A DNA stretch of 64,000 bases, taken from Nitrospirota bacterium (lineage in GTDB: Bacteria > Nitrospirota > Nitrospiria > SBBL01 > JAADHI01). Shown one piece after another: positions 8,697-17,619 of this stretch; positions within the stretch are counted from its first letter, which is position 1; every line of letters starts with the position of its first letter. The DNA lies in assembly GCA_029261195.1 (NCBI GenBank), contig JAJDBU010000061.1:1-64000 (forward strand), given 5' to 3'. Made by a program: the position numbers and the translations under genes. The notes under the pieces were generated by a model. The model searched no databases and had not been told where the DNA came from. It saw nothing but the letters and a program-made list of their open reading frames with translations.

Positions 8697-9575
8697 CTAG
8701 TTGAAACTTGCGAGTTTATCTTCAGCCAAAGACGACTCATTGGAATGCGGAAATTGTTCAAGGATTTTTTCTAAAAAACTTTTAGCTTTTTCAGGGCGCT
8801 TGAGTTCAAAAAAAGCAAATCCTGTTTTGAGTAAAGCCTTCGAGATTTTTTCACTTTTCGGATAATGCTGTATGACATATTTAAATGCCGCGATCGCTTT
8901 CCAATAGGATTTTTCACTATAGAAGATTTCGCCCTTCCAATAATACGCCTGAGGAATTAAAATTGATTCTGGATATTGTTTGATAAATGCATCGAAGGCG
9001 GAGATCGCAAAGTGATAGTTTCCTTTGAGATAGTCATTGTAGGCAAGATTGTAGGCTTCGGTGGGTGAAAGACCTGTTGATCCGGTTGGACTGTTTTCTT
9101 TTCTTAAGCCAAGAGGGCGTGGAGGGTTCGGGGGGTTCTCTTTTTTTATCTCATCCACGCTCGAATCGGCTTTTTTAAGAGCGGCAAGTTTTTTTTCAAG
9201 CTTGGCAAGTCGGTCCAGTAAAGTCTTTGTTCGAAATGACTCACTGTCGACCTTATTGTTCAGGGTAGACACTTGATGTTCCGTTTTATCTACCCGCCCT
9301 GTAAATTCTCGTACTAGGGCTTCAATATCACTGAGCTGAGCAACCAGAGCGGCCGTAAAGTCCTGCTGAGTTTTTACATGGACCGAGGGGGTATCGGACT
9401 GCCCTTCCAGGAATTCAATACGTTGTTGAAGATCTCTTTGATGGATTTTAAGTTTCTCTGTATAGTCTTCAAGTTCAACGACGGTTGCCTGGTTGGCGCA
9501 ACCCACGGTGACAAACAGGAGGAAGATGCCGAGCAATCGCATAATCGGCATCTCTTTTCTGAGGGGGGTTTTCAT
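8697..9575 (-). CDS. cpoB: Tol-Pal cell-division coordinator CpoB (YbgF)
   Basis: About 292 residues. A lipobox-like VTVGC ends a hydrophobic leader at about residue 27, so unlike E. coli CpoB it looks like a lipoprotein. A coiled coil follows (about 35-130), then three C-terminal TPR repeats (EAYNLAYNDYLKGNYHFAIS, PQAYYWKGEIFYSEKSYWKA). CpoB couples outer-membrane constriction by Tol-Pal to peptidoglycan synthesis. Its ATG overlaps the pal1 stop by one base. An internal Met starting MRLLGIFLLF is an alternative start with a shorter leader. Confidence 0.9.
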   Translation of the reverse strand: MKTPLRKEMPIMRLLGIFLLFVTVGCANQATVVELEDYTEKLKIHQRDLQQRIEFLEGQSDTPSVHVKTQQDFTAALVAQLSDIEALVREFTGRVDKTEHQVSTLNNKVDSESFRTKTLLDRLAKLEKKLAALKKADSSVDEIKKENPPNPPRPLGLRKENSPTGSTGLSPTEAYNLAYNDYLKGNYHFAISAFDAFIKQYPESILIPQAYYWKGEIFYSEKSYWKAIAAFKYVIQHYPKSEKISKALLKTGFAFFELKRPEKAKSFLEKILEQFPHSNESSLAEDKLASFN

Positions 9576-10204
9576 CACTTGCTTTTTACTGAAAAATGAA
9601 CTCGTCTGTTTTGCTCCCAGCAGGGTTCACCTTCTCCGGAGCAAAAGGGTTTTTCTTCACCATAACTGATGATCTCAATTCGTTTTGGCGAAATCCCGTA
9701 GGCTTCCAGGAATTGTTTAACCGTTCGCGCCCGTCGCTCACCCAACGCAAGATTATAGTCGTTACTTCCCCGGCCATCCGTATGACCGGATATCTGTACT
9801 CGGGTTTTCCGGTGACGTAGCAGGTATTTGGCATTGGCGCGAAGTGACTTTTCCGCTGTCCCTTTTAACACGGACATATTATATTCGAAGAAAATATCCT
9901 GAAGGTTGATCGAAGGTGTGGGATGTGAGGAAACATTCTCTTTGTCTCCTCTTGCCCTGGCTCTTGCTCCAATTTTTTCTTCCCCGAGGTCCTCCTCTAG
10001 AAGGCCTTCACTCTCACCCGCCGCTCCCCTACCTGCCTGCCTACGGGTGTCATTGGGGAGATTCTCGCCGGGCTGCACTCTACTCTCATTTTCTCGTTCC
10101 ATTTCGACTGAGCCTGAAATGGGTGAAACCCTGCTTCTGCAGCCTACTTGAAGACTAAATAAGGTTAAACTCACTATAAAAAAAAATATTGACGTATTTC
10201 TCAT
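9575..10204 (-). CDS. pal: Peptidoglycan-associated lipoprotein Pal, copy 1
   Basis: The start was placed at MRNTSIFFFIVSLTL, giving a signal peptide that ends in LQVGC (lipoprotein). A low-complexity charged linker of about 70 residues precedes an OmpA C-terminal domain. That domain has the peptidoglycan-binding motif GHTDGRGSNDYNLALGERRA and the Pal-type ending C-x6-C-x4-RRVHF. Pal anchors the outer membrane to the wall and is recycled by TolB/TolQRA. This is one of two pal genes in the operon; the second is at 11390-12154. Both keep every wall-binding residue I can check. Confidence 0.92.
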   Translation of the reverse strand: MRNTSIFFFIVSLTLFSLQVGCRSRVSPISGSVEMERENESRVQPGENLPNDTRRQAGRGAAGESEGLLEEDLGEEKIGARARARGDKENVSSHPTPSINLQDIFFEYNMSVLKGTAEKSLRANAKYLLRHRKTRVQISGHTDGRGSNDYNLALGERRARTVKQFLEAYGISPKRIEIISYGEEKPFCSGEGEPCWEQNRRVHFSVKSK

Positions 10205-10358
10205 GATGTACTGCCCCTTTAATGCCATACCGATTTCAAGGAAATTCCAAAGTTGGAGGCTAAGCCAAGAGGTTTTTTAAAATTTAGCGCTCATTTGTAA
10301 ATGACACCCGACATCCAAATGCTTGGACACTAGCAGGAGAGGAAGTGACCTGATTCGA

Positions 10359-11327
10359 CTACTTCGGCTCAAGCGCTTTCAAACGGTCCCCCGCTTGTTG
10401 AAGAAGTCGTTTTTGTTTATCGATCTCAGAGCTTAGGGTATTTCCCAACATGTCGAGAGACTGTCGCTGGACCTCAATTGTATCTGTCAGTGCGGCTAAT
10501 TTTCGATTTAGATCCTCAATATTCATCTCTCGGATAAGGGCGCTGATTTGTTCCTCCTGCTTGTCGAGTCGTTCCCCAAGCCGATTTACGGCAGGAAGTA
10601 CCTTTTCAATCAACTGGTCGACTTGGGTGGAAACTTGATTCAAGGCATTAATCTGGTCATTTGATGACGCGGTCGCCTTTATGTTCGAGGATTTAATCTG
10701 ATTAATCTCGGCCTGAAGTGTTTTCCGCCCTTGCTCCTCCGCTTTTACCTGCACGAGAAGTACCTCATCAACTGCTTTTTTTAGGGCTTCTCGTTGATGC
10801 TTTCCCTCAGTGATTTGACCTTGCAGGATTTTAAGCGACGCTTTCTTTTCTTTTGCTTCACTCGCCATGAGCCGCTTGATATTTCCCAGTTCTCTCAGTG
10901 CATTGTCCTGCGTCTGTTCGGAGGCATCCCTGTAACGGTTTATTTCCTCTTCAATACTGCCTCCCATCAATCGAAGCTGGATTTCTATTTCCGCAATTTT
11001 CTCTCCGAAATCTGCATCCTGCCGCCTTAGAGATAAAAGCGCTGCCTCCTTTTTGTTCTCAAGCGCTCCTAGATCTCGCTGGATTTGTGCATGAAGATCA
11101 GCCAGTCTCTTGTCGATATCAGTTTTTGTTCTCTCAAGCAAGACCTTTTGCTCATTTTGGAGGTCGAAGATTGACACACGGTGCTGTGCCTTGAATTGTC
11201 TCAAGTCCCGTCCGAGTAAGGTAACCGGGTCAGGAGCATCCGGAGCCTCTTCAACCCTGGACATAGAATATCCGCACCCGCCAAGCAATGTCATTCCTAG
11301 GAGCAATAATAGGGCTACAAACTGCAT
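10359..11327 (-). CDS. Coiled-coil lipoprotein inserted between two pal genes
   Basis: 322 residues starting MQFVALLLLLGMTLLGGCGY, with lipobox LGGC. Almost all the mature protein is predicted coiled coil (heptad-like runs of L, I, E, K and Q from about residue 40 to 320), with no catalytic motif. It lies on the same strand as the Tol genes between pal2 and pal1, with gaps of 62 and 154 bases. A structural role at the outer membrane or periplasm, perhaps bridging Tol-Pal parts, is inferred from position only. I do not recognise a named family. Confidence 0.75.
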   Translation of the reverse strand: MQFVALLLLLGMTLLGGCGYSMSRVEEAPDAPDPVTLLGRDLRQFKAQHRVSIFDLQNEQKVLLERTKTDIDKRLADLHAQIQRDLGALENKKEAALLSLRRQDADFGEKIAEIEIQLRLMGGSIEEEINRYRDASEQTQDNALRELGNIKRLMASEAKEKKASLKILQGQITEGKHQREALKKAVDEVLLVQVKAEEQGRKTLQAEINQIKSSNIKATASSNDQINALNQVSTQVDQLIEKVLPAVNRLGERLDKQEEQISALIREMNIEDLNRKLAALTDTIEVQRQSLDMLGNTLSSEIDKQKRLLQQAGDRLKALEPK

Positions 11328-11389
11328 AGTTCCTTCACCAGGTTTAAGAAAACCCTACTCTCGAAAGTAAGATGGAGCATGGGCACCCC

Positions 11390-12154
11390 CTATTTCTTAA
11401 CGAAGAAATGAACACGTCGATTCTTCTGGTAGCAGGATTCTTTTTGCTCGCCACAGACGCTTCTTTCCTCTCCATAGCTGATAAATGAGAACCGGGATTT
11501 GTCAATACCAAGGTTGATCATGTAACGCATGATCGATCTTGCCCGACGTTCACCAAGTGCCAGATTGTAATCATTTGTTCCACGCTCGTCCCCGTGCCCT
11601 TCAATTTGGATCCTGATGTCCGAATTGAGCGCTAACCAACGTGAATTCTCTTCCAGCGCTTCTTTCGCATCATTTCGAACCAGTGCCTGATCATAGTCAA
11701 AATATACATTGTCTATGAAAACAGGTCCACCATTACTGAAAGCACTTCCTCTATTTTTTAGTGTTTGTGAACCAGATGCATCATCATGACGTCTTTGTGA
11801 GTCATGGCGGGGCGATTGATTCTCTGAGCCTTGTTTGCGTGAAGATTCCCCTTGTGACCTGCCATTTTCATCTAGAGTTCTGTCTTCAATCGGTATTCTT
11901 TTTGCTAGTTTTTCGTCTGTCATACCCTCATTTGAAGCTTGGATATCGCCACTGTCTTTTTGAGGAGACTGTTTATTTGATGTTGTCCTGTCCGTCGGTG
12001 TTTGTGAAGGGACGGAGGATCTTCCTTCGTTGGATAGGCCTGTCGACCCGCCCACTGGAGCAATTTTTTTTGAACACCCAACCACAAATAATGCGGCGAT
12101 CATGATGACAATCGGAGCGGTAATTGACTTAGAACAGTAAAAAAATTTAAACAT
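11390..12154 (-). CDS. pal: Peptidoglycan-associated lipoprotein Pal, copy 2
   Basis: 254 residues. The leader ends at LFVVGC (lipobox), followed by an unusually long Ser/Gln/Asp-rich linker (about residues 28-140). The OmpA-like domain has VYFDYDQALVRNDA, GHGDERGTNDYNLALGERRA and the Pal-type C-terminal C-x6-C-x4-RRVHF. It directly follows tolB and is probably the ancestral pal of the operon. The C-terminal domains of the two copies are clearly related, while their linkers differ in length and composition, pointing to an old duplication with divergence of reach or partner. Confidence 0.92.
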   Translation of the reverse strand: MFKFFYCSKSITAPIVIMIAALFVVGCSKKIAPVGGSTGLSNEGRSSVPSQTPTDRTTSNKQSPQKDSGDIQASNEGMTDEKLAKRIPIEDRTLDENGRSQGESSRKQGSENQSPRHDSQRRHDDASGSQTLKNRGSAFSNGGPVFIDNVYFDYDQALVRNDAKEALEENSRWLALNSDIRIQIEGHGDERGTNDYNLALGERRARSIMRYMINLGIDKSRFSFISYGEERSVCGEQKESCYQKNRRVHFFVKK

Positions 12155-12283
12155 GTATCTTCTCCCTTTGATGACTTATATGATGACCCGGTTATAGAAA
12201 ACCCGGATCTGCTTTAAATTCTGACTTCGATGCTTCATTTTTTAAGCTTTATCATTGATTTTATTCCATATCAACACTAGCGA

Positions 12284-13585
12284 CTAGCGCGGCGACCATG
12301 CGGGGCTAATATTATTGGATGGATTAGATGTCGTCAAGCGTCGCAAATGGCTTCCATCTAAATGGATGGAGAAAATTTGACTCTTTCCAAATCGATTTGA
12401 GGTAAAGATGAGTTCCCTCCCGTTCTGGCCCCATGACGGGGCTTCGTCATCCCATGGGCCACTTTCAGTGACAACAATAGATTGTGTGCCGTCCGCACGA
12501 TCGGCACAAACCTTCAATCGTCGCTCTTTGTTCCGGCAAGCATAGGCGATCCATTCCCCTTTGGGTGACCAAACTGGAGATGTATTATAATCTCCACCAA
12601 AAGTCAACCGGTTCACATTGGCACCATCCGCATCCATGATATAAATTTGAGGTTTTCCGCCCCGATCCGATGTAAACGCAATTTTATTTCCTGTCGGTGA
12701 CCAAGTGGGGGAGAGATCGTCTGACTTATTAAAACTTAATCTTTTGAGATCACTTCCATTTGATTTGATTGAATAGATCTCGGAGTTGCCATCCTTGGTG
12801 GTAGCGAAGGCAATTCGATCTTCAACGGGGGACCATGCAGGTGAATAATTCAGGCCGGAAAACGAGGCGATCATCTTTTTTTTCCCGGTTTTCATATCAA
12901 GCACATAGATATTAGGATTACCCGAGCGGTAGGAAGTGTAGACTAATTTCTTGCCGGAAGGGGACCATCTGGGAGAAAGTACGATGCTGTGATCTCTTGT
13001 GACTCGCATCTTATTAGCACCGTCATAATCCATGACATAAATTTCTTTATTACCCGACAGATCAGAGATATAGGCAATTTTAGTCTGAGCAATCCCTTTT
13101 TCTCCTGTAAAATGTAATGTCAGGATATCAGAAAAACGATGGGCCATATTCCGAATCAATCGTTTTTTCCCGGAGATTCGTATACTGATGACCTCTTCCC
13201 TGTTCGAAGTTTCGTAGGCGTAACTTTCCAGTACCCACTCTTTTTCATTGACGATTAACTTCGCCCATACTAATCCTTGAACCCCTGCTTTGGATGCCTT
13301 AGCTAAAGCTTGAGCATCCGGGGCTCCCTCGGATGTTGGAATGAAACCGATGTCACTCGTTTCAATCAACTCAAAAACAAGGGAACGCTCAAGGTCTGCT
13401 CGAAGGACATTTTCAGCGATTGACGCTGCCTCGTTCTTTCCGGAACCCTCCTGAAAAGGCAGAATCATTAAGGGGATCTTTCGAAAGCCTTTGCGCTTCA
13501 TCTCCAGAAAAACCTCGGCGGAATAAACGCTCGTATTTCCAATTGACACAATCAGAAGGAGGATTAATGAAACCAGTTTCAGCAT
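12284..13585 (-). CDS. tolB: Tol-Pal beta-propeller protein TolB
   Basis: 433 residues with a cleavable signal peptide (LILLIVSIGNTSVYSA). The N-terminal alpha/beta domain is about 25-165. It is followed by a beta-propeller with five or six repeats of the kind WSPSGKKLVYTSYRSGNPNIY, a form typical of the WD40-like (PD40) repeats of TolB. TolB is periplasmic and releases Pal from peptidoglycan in a TolQRA-driven cycle. It is separated from tolA by four bases, so the two are co-transcribed. Confidence 0.95.
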   Translation of the reverse strand: MLKLVSLILLLIVSIGNTSVYSAEVFLEMKRKGFRKIPLMILPFQEGSGKNEAASIAENVLRADLERSLVFELIETSDIGFIPTSEGAPDAQALAKASKAGVQGLVWAKLIVNEKEWVLESYAYETSNREEVISIRISGKKRLIRNMAHRFSDILTLHFTGEKGIAQTKIAYISDLSGNKEIYVMDYDGANKMRVTRDHSIVLSPRWSPSGKKLVYTSYRSGNPNIYVLDMKTGKKKMIASFSGLNYSPAWSPVEDRIAFATTKDGNSEIYSIKSNGSDLKRLSFNKSDDLSPTWSPTGNKIAFTSDRGGKPQIYIMDADGANVNRLTFGGDYNTSPVWSPKGEWIAYACRNKERRLKVCADRADGTQSIVVTESGPWDDEAPSWGQNGRELIFTSNRFGKSQIFSIHLDGSHLRRLTTSNPSNNISPAWSPR

Positions 13586-13589
13586 GTTC

Positions 13590-14735
13590 TTATGATGCCT
13601 CCTGAACGATAAAGTGCATATATACCGTCAGGATTTGATCGGCATAGGCATCTGGAAGGGCTGGAAAGGGATGTGCAGCGTAGACGGCACGCAGGGCGGC
13701 TTGATCGAAAAAAGTATTCCCTGAACTCTCTTTAACGACAACAGACATTTTATCAATACTGCCATTTTTGTTGATATCAAAGCGAACCACGAGGCTATCT
13801 TTTTGAGGTCTAATCGGAGGGGGTGCCCATTGCCATCGAATTTTAGTATCGATTCGCTGTAAATAGCCGGGAAAAGCAAAGTTGACGTTTCCTGTCGATG
13901 CACCACCGCTTGATCCGATACCCCCGTCTCCACCTCTCGAACCGAGTGAAGCCGTTTCATCTGGCGCTTCTGGGCCGGGAAGCTCGTCACCCATTCTCTC
14001 AGTGACCGAGGGTGAAGTCTCTGGAGGGAGAGCCTTGGTCTCAGGCGACTCTACATCTGCCTTATGCCCCCTTGGCAGTGAGGGTGATGCAGGATTAATC
14101 GTGTTCGGATTGTTTTTTTTCGTATTGAGCTTCGAATTTAGGACAACAGGGGGGACAACAATTGATTTTCTGATAATGTCAATCTTTGCTGTTCTTCTCT
14201 TGGGTGAGACGACCTTGTTTTGTTTTTCAGATGGTTTTTTCTCAGTTACTTTCATTGTCTGACTTTGCTTTTTCCACCACTCCTCCAAACGATCAGGGTC
14301 ATCCTGAACAGCTGTAGGAGCTTTTATAGGGGTCTTCTCCTTTGAAGCCTTCGGCTGGACAAGGGGGGGTGCATTAGTCGGAGCAATTTTAGCTTTTACT
14401 TGAAGGCCAGGAGGAGCCTTTTTTGATGAATTGAGCGGTTTGTCGGTCTTTGGGGTTTTACTGGTTTGGGAAGGCTTATTTTTTGATGCCTTGGCTACCC
14501 TTTTTTGCACAACCTTTTCTGGGGAGGCTACGCCCACTCCGGATGGAACGAGATTGACCTGAAAACTCTGGTAGTCGGGCTTATTCAGTTTTGACAAGAC
14601 TTGACTCAATATCACTAAGGAAAAAAATAAAAAGTGCAGAACGACGGATACCGCCATTGTTTTTGAAAGCCCATCAGGTCGGCGCCTAGCGAGGATGCCG
14701 ATTTTTGGCCTCCACTCTGATTGCCTTACGGTCAC
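13590..14735 (-). CDS. tolA: TolA/TonB-type energy-transducing protein
   Basis: 381 residues. A GTG start is preceded by GGAGG eight bases upstream. A membrane anchor lies at about 27-47 (MAVSVVLHFLFFSLVILSQ), followed by a long Lys/Pro/Ser-rich periplasm-spanning segment. The C-terminal TonB/TolA domain (about 290-375) contains VVRFDINKNGSIDKMSVVV and AALRAVYAAHPFPALPDAY. It passes the force generated by TolQ/TolR to TolB and Pal. The linker is Pro/Lys-rich as in TonB instead of Ala-rich helical as in E. coli TolA, but the operon context decides for TolA. Confidence 0.88.
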   Translation of the reverse strand: MTVRQSEWRPKIGILARRRPDGLSKTMAVSVVLHFLFFSLVILSQVLSKLNKPDYQSFQVNLVPSGVGVASPEKVVQKRVAKASKNKPSQTSKTPKTDKPLNSSKKAPPGLQVKAKIAPTNAPPLVQPKASKEKTPIKAPTAVQDDPDRLEEWWKKQSQTMKVTEKKPSEKQNKVVSPKRRTAKIDIIRKSIVVPPVVLNSKLNTKKNNPNTINPASPSLPRGHKADVESPETKALPPETSPSVTERMGDELPGPEAPDETASLGSRGGDGGIGSSGGASTGNVNFAFPGYLQRIDTKIRWQWAPPPIRPQKDSLVVRFDINKNGSIDKMSVVVKESSGNTFFDQAALRAVYAAHPFPALPDAYADQILTVYMHFIVQEAS

Positions 14736-14754
14736 TTAAGATTCCTCCCGAGTC

Positions 14755-14844
14755 AAACCTCTCCTAAAGCGACTATCAGGCATGTAGATCGCTCTAAAGG
14801 AGGTTTCGATCTTTCTTTTAGAACGAAATGCCTGTCTTGGCATT
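14755..14844. repeat. Two inverted repeats between tolR and tolA
   Basis: An 18-base arm AAACCTCTCCTAAAGCGA (14755-14772) is matched by TCGCTCTAAAGGAGGTTT (14789-14806) with a few mismatches. A second hairpin AATGCC-tgtctt-GGCATT lies at 14827-14844. They sit in the only sizeable gap (about 205 bases) inside tolQRAB and upstream of the tolA ribosome-binding site, so they could act on tolA expression or mRNA processing. Confidence 0.5.
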
Positions 14845-14940
14845 CTATTAGATAAAACATTGACGAATTGGCTCACTATTTCGATTGATGACGGTTTAAG
14901 CAGGTAGGGTGAAGGCACTCACTGGAGGTAAATCGAATAA

Positions 14941-15357
14941 TCATTGAAGTTGTTTTATGGAAAGCGGTTCTGTGACGATGCCGAGTTTAACAATACCTGC
15001 ACGTTTAATAAGATCCATGACATGGACTACCGTCCCGTAAGGAACATCCCGGTCGGCACGTAGGTAGAGTGAAACATCAGGAGAAGCGCCTTTTAACAAT
15101 AAAAGTCGTTCTTCCAGACGAGCCAAACCAATTTCCTCTTTACCTAGATGTACCGTTTGGTTTTTTTCGACCGTCAGTACCGTTCTTTCCGTTGCTTTAA
15201 TACTATTTGTCGAGGCCTTCGGGAGTTTAATATCCATTCCTCTATAGAGGAGAGGTGCAGTGATCATGAAGACAATTAGAAGTACCAACATCACATCAAC
15301 TAGCGGAATAATGTTGATTTCTGACATCATTTCACGGTGATTTGCTGAAGTTTTCAC
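14941..15357 (-). CDS. tolR: TolR/ExbD-family proton-channel partner
   Basis: 138 residues. One N-terminal membrane helix (about 15-38) has the essential Asp in INIIPLVDVMLVLLIVFM, then a periplasmic ExbD/TolR domain ending in IKRAGIVKLGIVTEP. With TolQ it forms the proton-driven motor of the Tol system. A GTG start overlaps the tolQ stop (GTGA), so the two are coupled. Confidence 0.93.
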   Translation of the reverse strand: MKTSANHREMMSEINIIPLVDVMLVLLIVFMITAPLLYRGMDIKLPKASTNSIKATERTVLTVEKNQTVHLGKEEIGLARLEERLLLLKGASPDVSLYLRADRDVPYGTVVHVMDLIKRAGIVKLGIVTEPLSIKQLQ

Positions 15358-16070
15358 CCTAACCTGTTCCCTGCGGAAACTTGAATCATCTTCTCTTCGA
15401 CTAAGGTAACGACTTCCGAGGAAAAGACCTCAAGTTGAATGTGCATGTTTTTGATTTTGTGTACAAATAGGTTATAAGCGACGGCGGCAGGAATCGCGAC
15501 AAAGAGACCGGCAGCTGTATTAACCAGCGCTTCCGCTACCCCTGGGGCAACCACTGCGATATTTGCGGAGCCTTGCCGTCCAATCTCTTGAAAGGCACCC
15601 ATAATTCCCCAGACAGTCCCGAGGAGACCAATAAAGGGGGCAATGTTTCCGATTGTCGCCAGAAGATGAAGGTAGCGTTCCTGATGCGTCATCTCGTCTT
15701 GAACTGCTCCTTGCAAGGTTCTTTCTATTGCTGATAGCCGCATGGCATCGACCTCTTTCACCGATGGACCGGCACGGTTGGCAGAAAAAAAAGTATCGAT
15801 CTTTCCTAGGGCCGTTCGCAAAATAAGGGCCAAGGGGCCACTGTTTCGCTTTAGGGACTTGAGCTGTATATCTTCTAAGTCTTCAGCCTTGGAAAAGAGG
15901 ATTAAAAAACGACGGTTTTCTGTACTAACACGACGAAAAGTCAAGGATTTGTAGAGGATGATAGCCCAGGAGGAAATTGAACCCAGGATAAGGACGCTTA
16001 AGACAAGCTTTGCAATAATGCCAGCTGCTAAAAATGCGTCAATAACAGAAGAATCAGCTACAGATTCCAT
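15354..16070 (-). CDS. tolQ: TolQ/ExbB-family proton-channel protein
   Basis: 238 residues. There is one N-terminal membrane helix (about 15-38), a cytoplasmic loop, and two C-terminal helices in the MotA/TolQ/ExbB domain: LLATIGNIAPFIGLLGTVWG and VAPGVAEALVNTAAGLFVAI. It is the first gene of the Tol run and forms the stator with TolR in the inner membrane. The gene begins about 70 bases from tRNA-Asp and no clear promoter was seen in that gap, so it may have a weak promoter or be read through from the tRNAs. Confidence 0.93.
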   Translation of the reverse strand: MESVADSSVIDAFLAAGIIAKLVLSVLILGSISSWAIILYKSLTFRRVSTENRRFLILFSKAEDLEDIQLKSLKRNSGPLALILRTALGKIDTFFSANRAGPSVKEVDAMRLSAIERTLQGAVQDEMTHQERYLHLLATIGNIAPFIGLLGTVWGIMGAFQEIGRQGSANIAVVAPGVAEALVNTAAGLFVAIPAAVAYNLFVHKIKNMHIQLEVFSSEVVTLVEEKMIQVSAGNRLG

Positions 16071-16140
16071 ATAATTAGGGTTCTCCCCGTAAAATATTCC
16101 TCGAACATAAGGATGGAATACAGTTTACTACTAACTAAAA

Positions 16141-16217
<77 letters not shown>

Positions 16218-16255
16218 GCATACTAACTTATGTACTACCTCCGCTCCACCAACTG

Positions 16256-16328
16256 TAGGCGGGACAGGGCTCGAACCTGCGACCCTCGGCGTGTAAAGCC
16301 GACGCTCTCCCAACTGAGCTACCCGCCC
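16256..16328 (-). tRNA. tRNA-Val (anticodon TAC)
   Basis: The cloverleaf has acceptor GGGCGGG/CCCGCCT (one G-U pair), D arm GCTC/GAGC, anticodon loop TTTACAC around TAC for Val, and T arm CAGGTTCGAGCCCTG. CCA is not encoded (the sequence reads ACA). It is the promoter-proximal member of the tRNA pair. Confidence 0.94.
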
Positions 16329-16390
16329 GTATACTGCTTGAATAGCAGAATTGCGGCCTGTAGAATACTATTAAAACCTAGGTTTGTCAA

Positions 16391-17497
16391 TTGAGAACTT
16401 CCATTTTCCCCCTCATATTATTAATGTGTTATCTGTCTGGATGCGCTGTTTCCAGATCAGCACGGACTTCTGAGTACAAAACAAGTACTCCTCCAAGATT
16501 TATTAATTTTGAAACCGGGGCTAATGTCAAAACCCTTGCTTTTGAAGGAAATTTTCTATGGCTTGGGCTGGCAAACGGCATCATTCGCTACGACACAACA
16601 ACCCCGGATCAATACCGGATCTACACAACCCGCTCCACTGCCGGGCTTCTCGCAAAAGGCATCTATAAGATTGCCATTGATAACAATGGCGTAAAATGGA
16701 TTGGCACCTACGGGGGTGGTCTTTCCCGCTTCGATGGGAAAAAATGGGAAGTTTTTACCCCATATGGTGGTGGAAAAACCGACTACGGGCCATCATGGAC
16801 AATCTACCCTTTCGGCAAAGGTCTCGGGGACCTCTGGGTCTATGATGTTTTTTTTGACGACGACGGTATGACCTGGATTGCCACATGGAAAGGGCTTAGC
16901 CGCTTCGATGGAAAATCATTTACGACCTATACGGAAGAAAGCGGCCTGCTTGACAAATGGGTCTATGCCATTGCTAAAGATCAAAGCGGACTTTTCTGGT
17001 TCGGAACCGAGGGGGGTCTTAACAGCTTTGATGGTCTTACCTGGGAAGCTTATACGCACAGAGACGGTCTCGGCGCAAAAACAGGAAGTACCTCAAGGGA
17101 AGACGAATATAACCCGGGACATCACCGGCAACATAAAAAGGGGAATCAAATCGGGAACCCTAATTATGTCCTGGATATCGCTATTGATAAAAATAATGTG
17201 AAGTGGATTGGTACCTGGGGAGCGGGACTTTCTAGGTTTGACGGTCAAAATTGGACGACTTATATCGCGGGAACCGGCACAATCGGTGGAAATTTTGTGC
17301 ATGCACTTGAAATTGACTCGGAAGGGAACCTCTGGGCGGGAACAGACAAGGGTGTGACACGCTTCGATGGCGCAATATGGACGACCTATACCACCTCAGA
17401 CGGTTTGCTCGACAACAATGTTTTTTCGATCGCGTTTGACCAGGCCGGAAATAAATGGTTTGGCACTTGGACTGGTTTGAGCCAGATGCTTGACTGA
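16391..17497 (+). CDS. Two-component-regulator-propeller-type lipoprotein
   Basis: 368 residues from a TTG start (16391). That start is needed for a full leader, SIFPLILLMCYLSGC; the next Met would leave too short a leader. The lipobox is LSGC. The mature part is a beta-propeller of repeats such as NGVKWIGTYGGGLSRFDGKKW and NNVKWIGTWGAGLSRFDGQNW, the Reg_prop type seen in sensor domains of hybrid kinases. Here it stands alone as a lipid-anchored protein with no kinase attached. Ligand and role are unknown. It is transcribed divergently from the tRNA pair. Confidence 0.82.
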   Translation: MRTSIFPLILLMCYLSGCAVSRSARTSEYKTSTPPRFINFETGANVKTLAFEGNFLWLGLANGIIRYDTTTPDQYRIYTTRSTAGLLAKGIYKIAIDNNGVKWIGTYGGGLSRFDGKKWEVFTPYGGGKTDYGPSWTIYPFGKGLGDLWVYDVFFDDDGMTWIATWKGLSRFDGKSFTTYTEESGLLDKWVYAIAKDQSGLFWFGTEGGLNSFDGLTWEAYTHRDGLGAKTGSTSREDEYNPGHHRQHKKGNQIGNPNYVLDIAIDKNNVKWIGTWGAGLSRFDGQNWTTYIAGTGTIGGNFVHALEIDSEGNLWAGTDKGVTRFDGAIWTTYTTSDGLLDNNVFSIAFDQAGNKWFGTWTGLSQMLD

Positions 17498-17619
17498 TAT
17501 ATGGACTGTAGCTGAAAAAAGTCGACAATCCGACTCCGCTTTTCGTTGTCGGGAACTGGAAATACTGTGAGTCTTATGCTACCATGCGCCGCTTTTAAAA
17601 ACTTGATAGGTGCTTTACT

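Noticed and set aside
14736-14918. 60-codon ORF in the tolR-tolA gap
   Set aside because: It starts with GTG without a usable ribosome-binding site, overlaps the inverted repeats and has no protein-like pattern.
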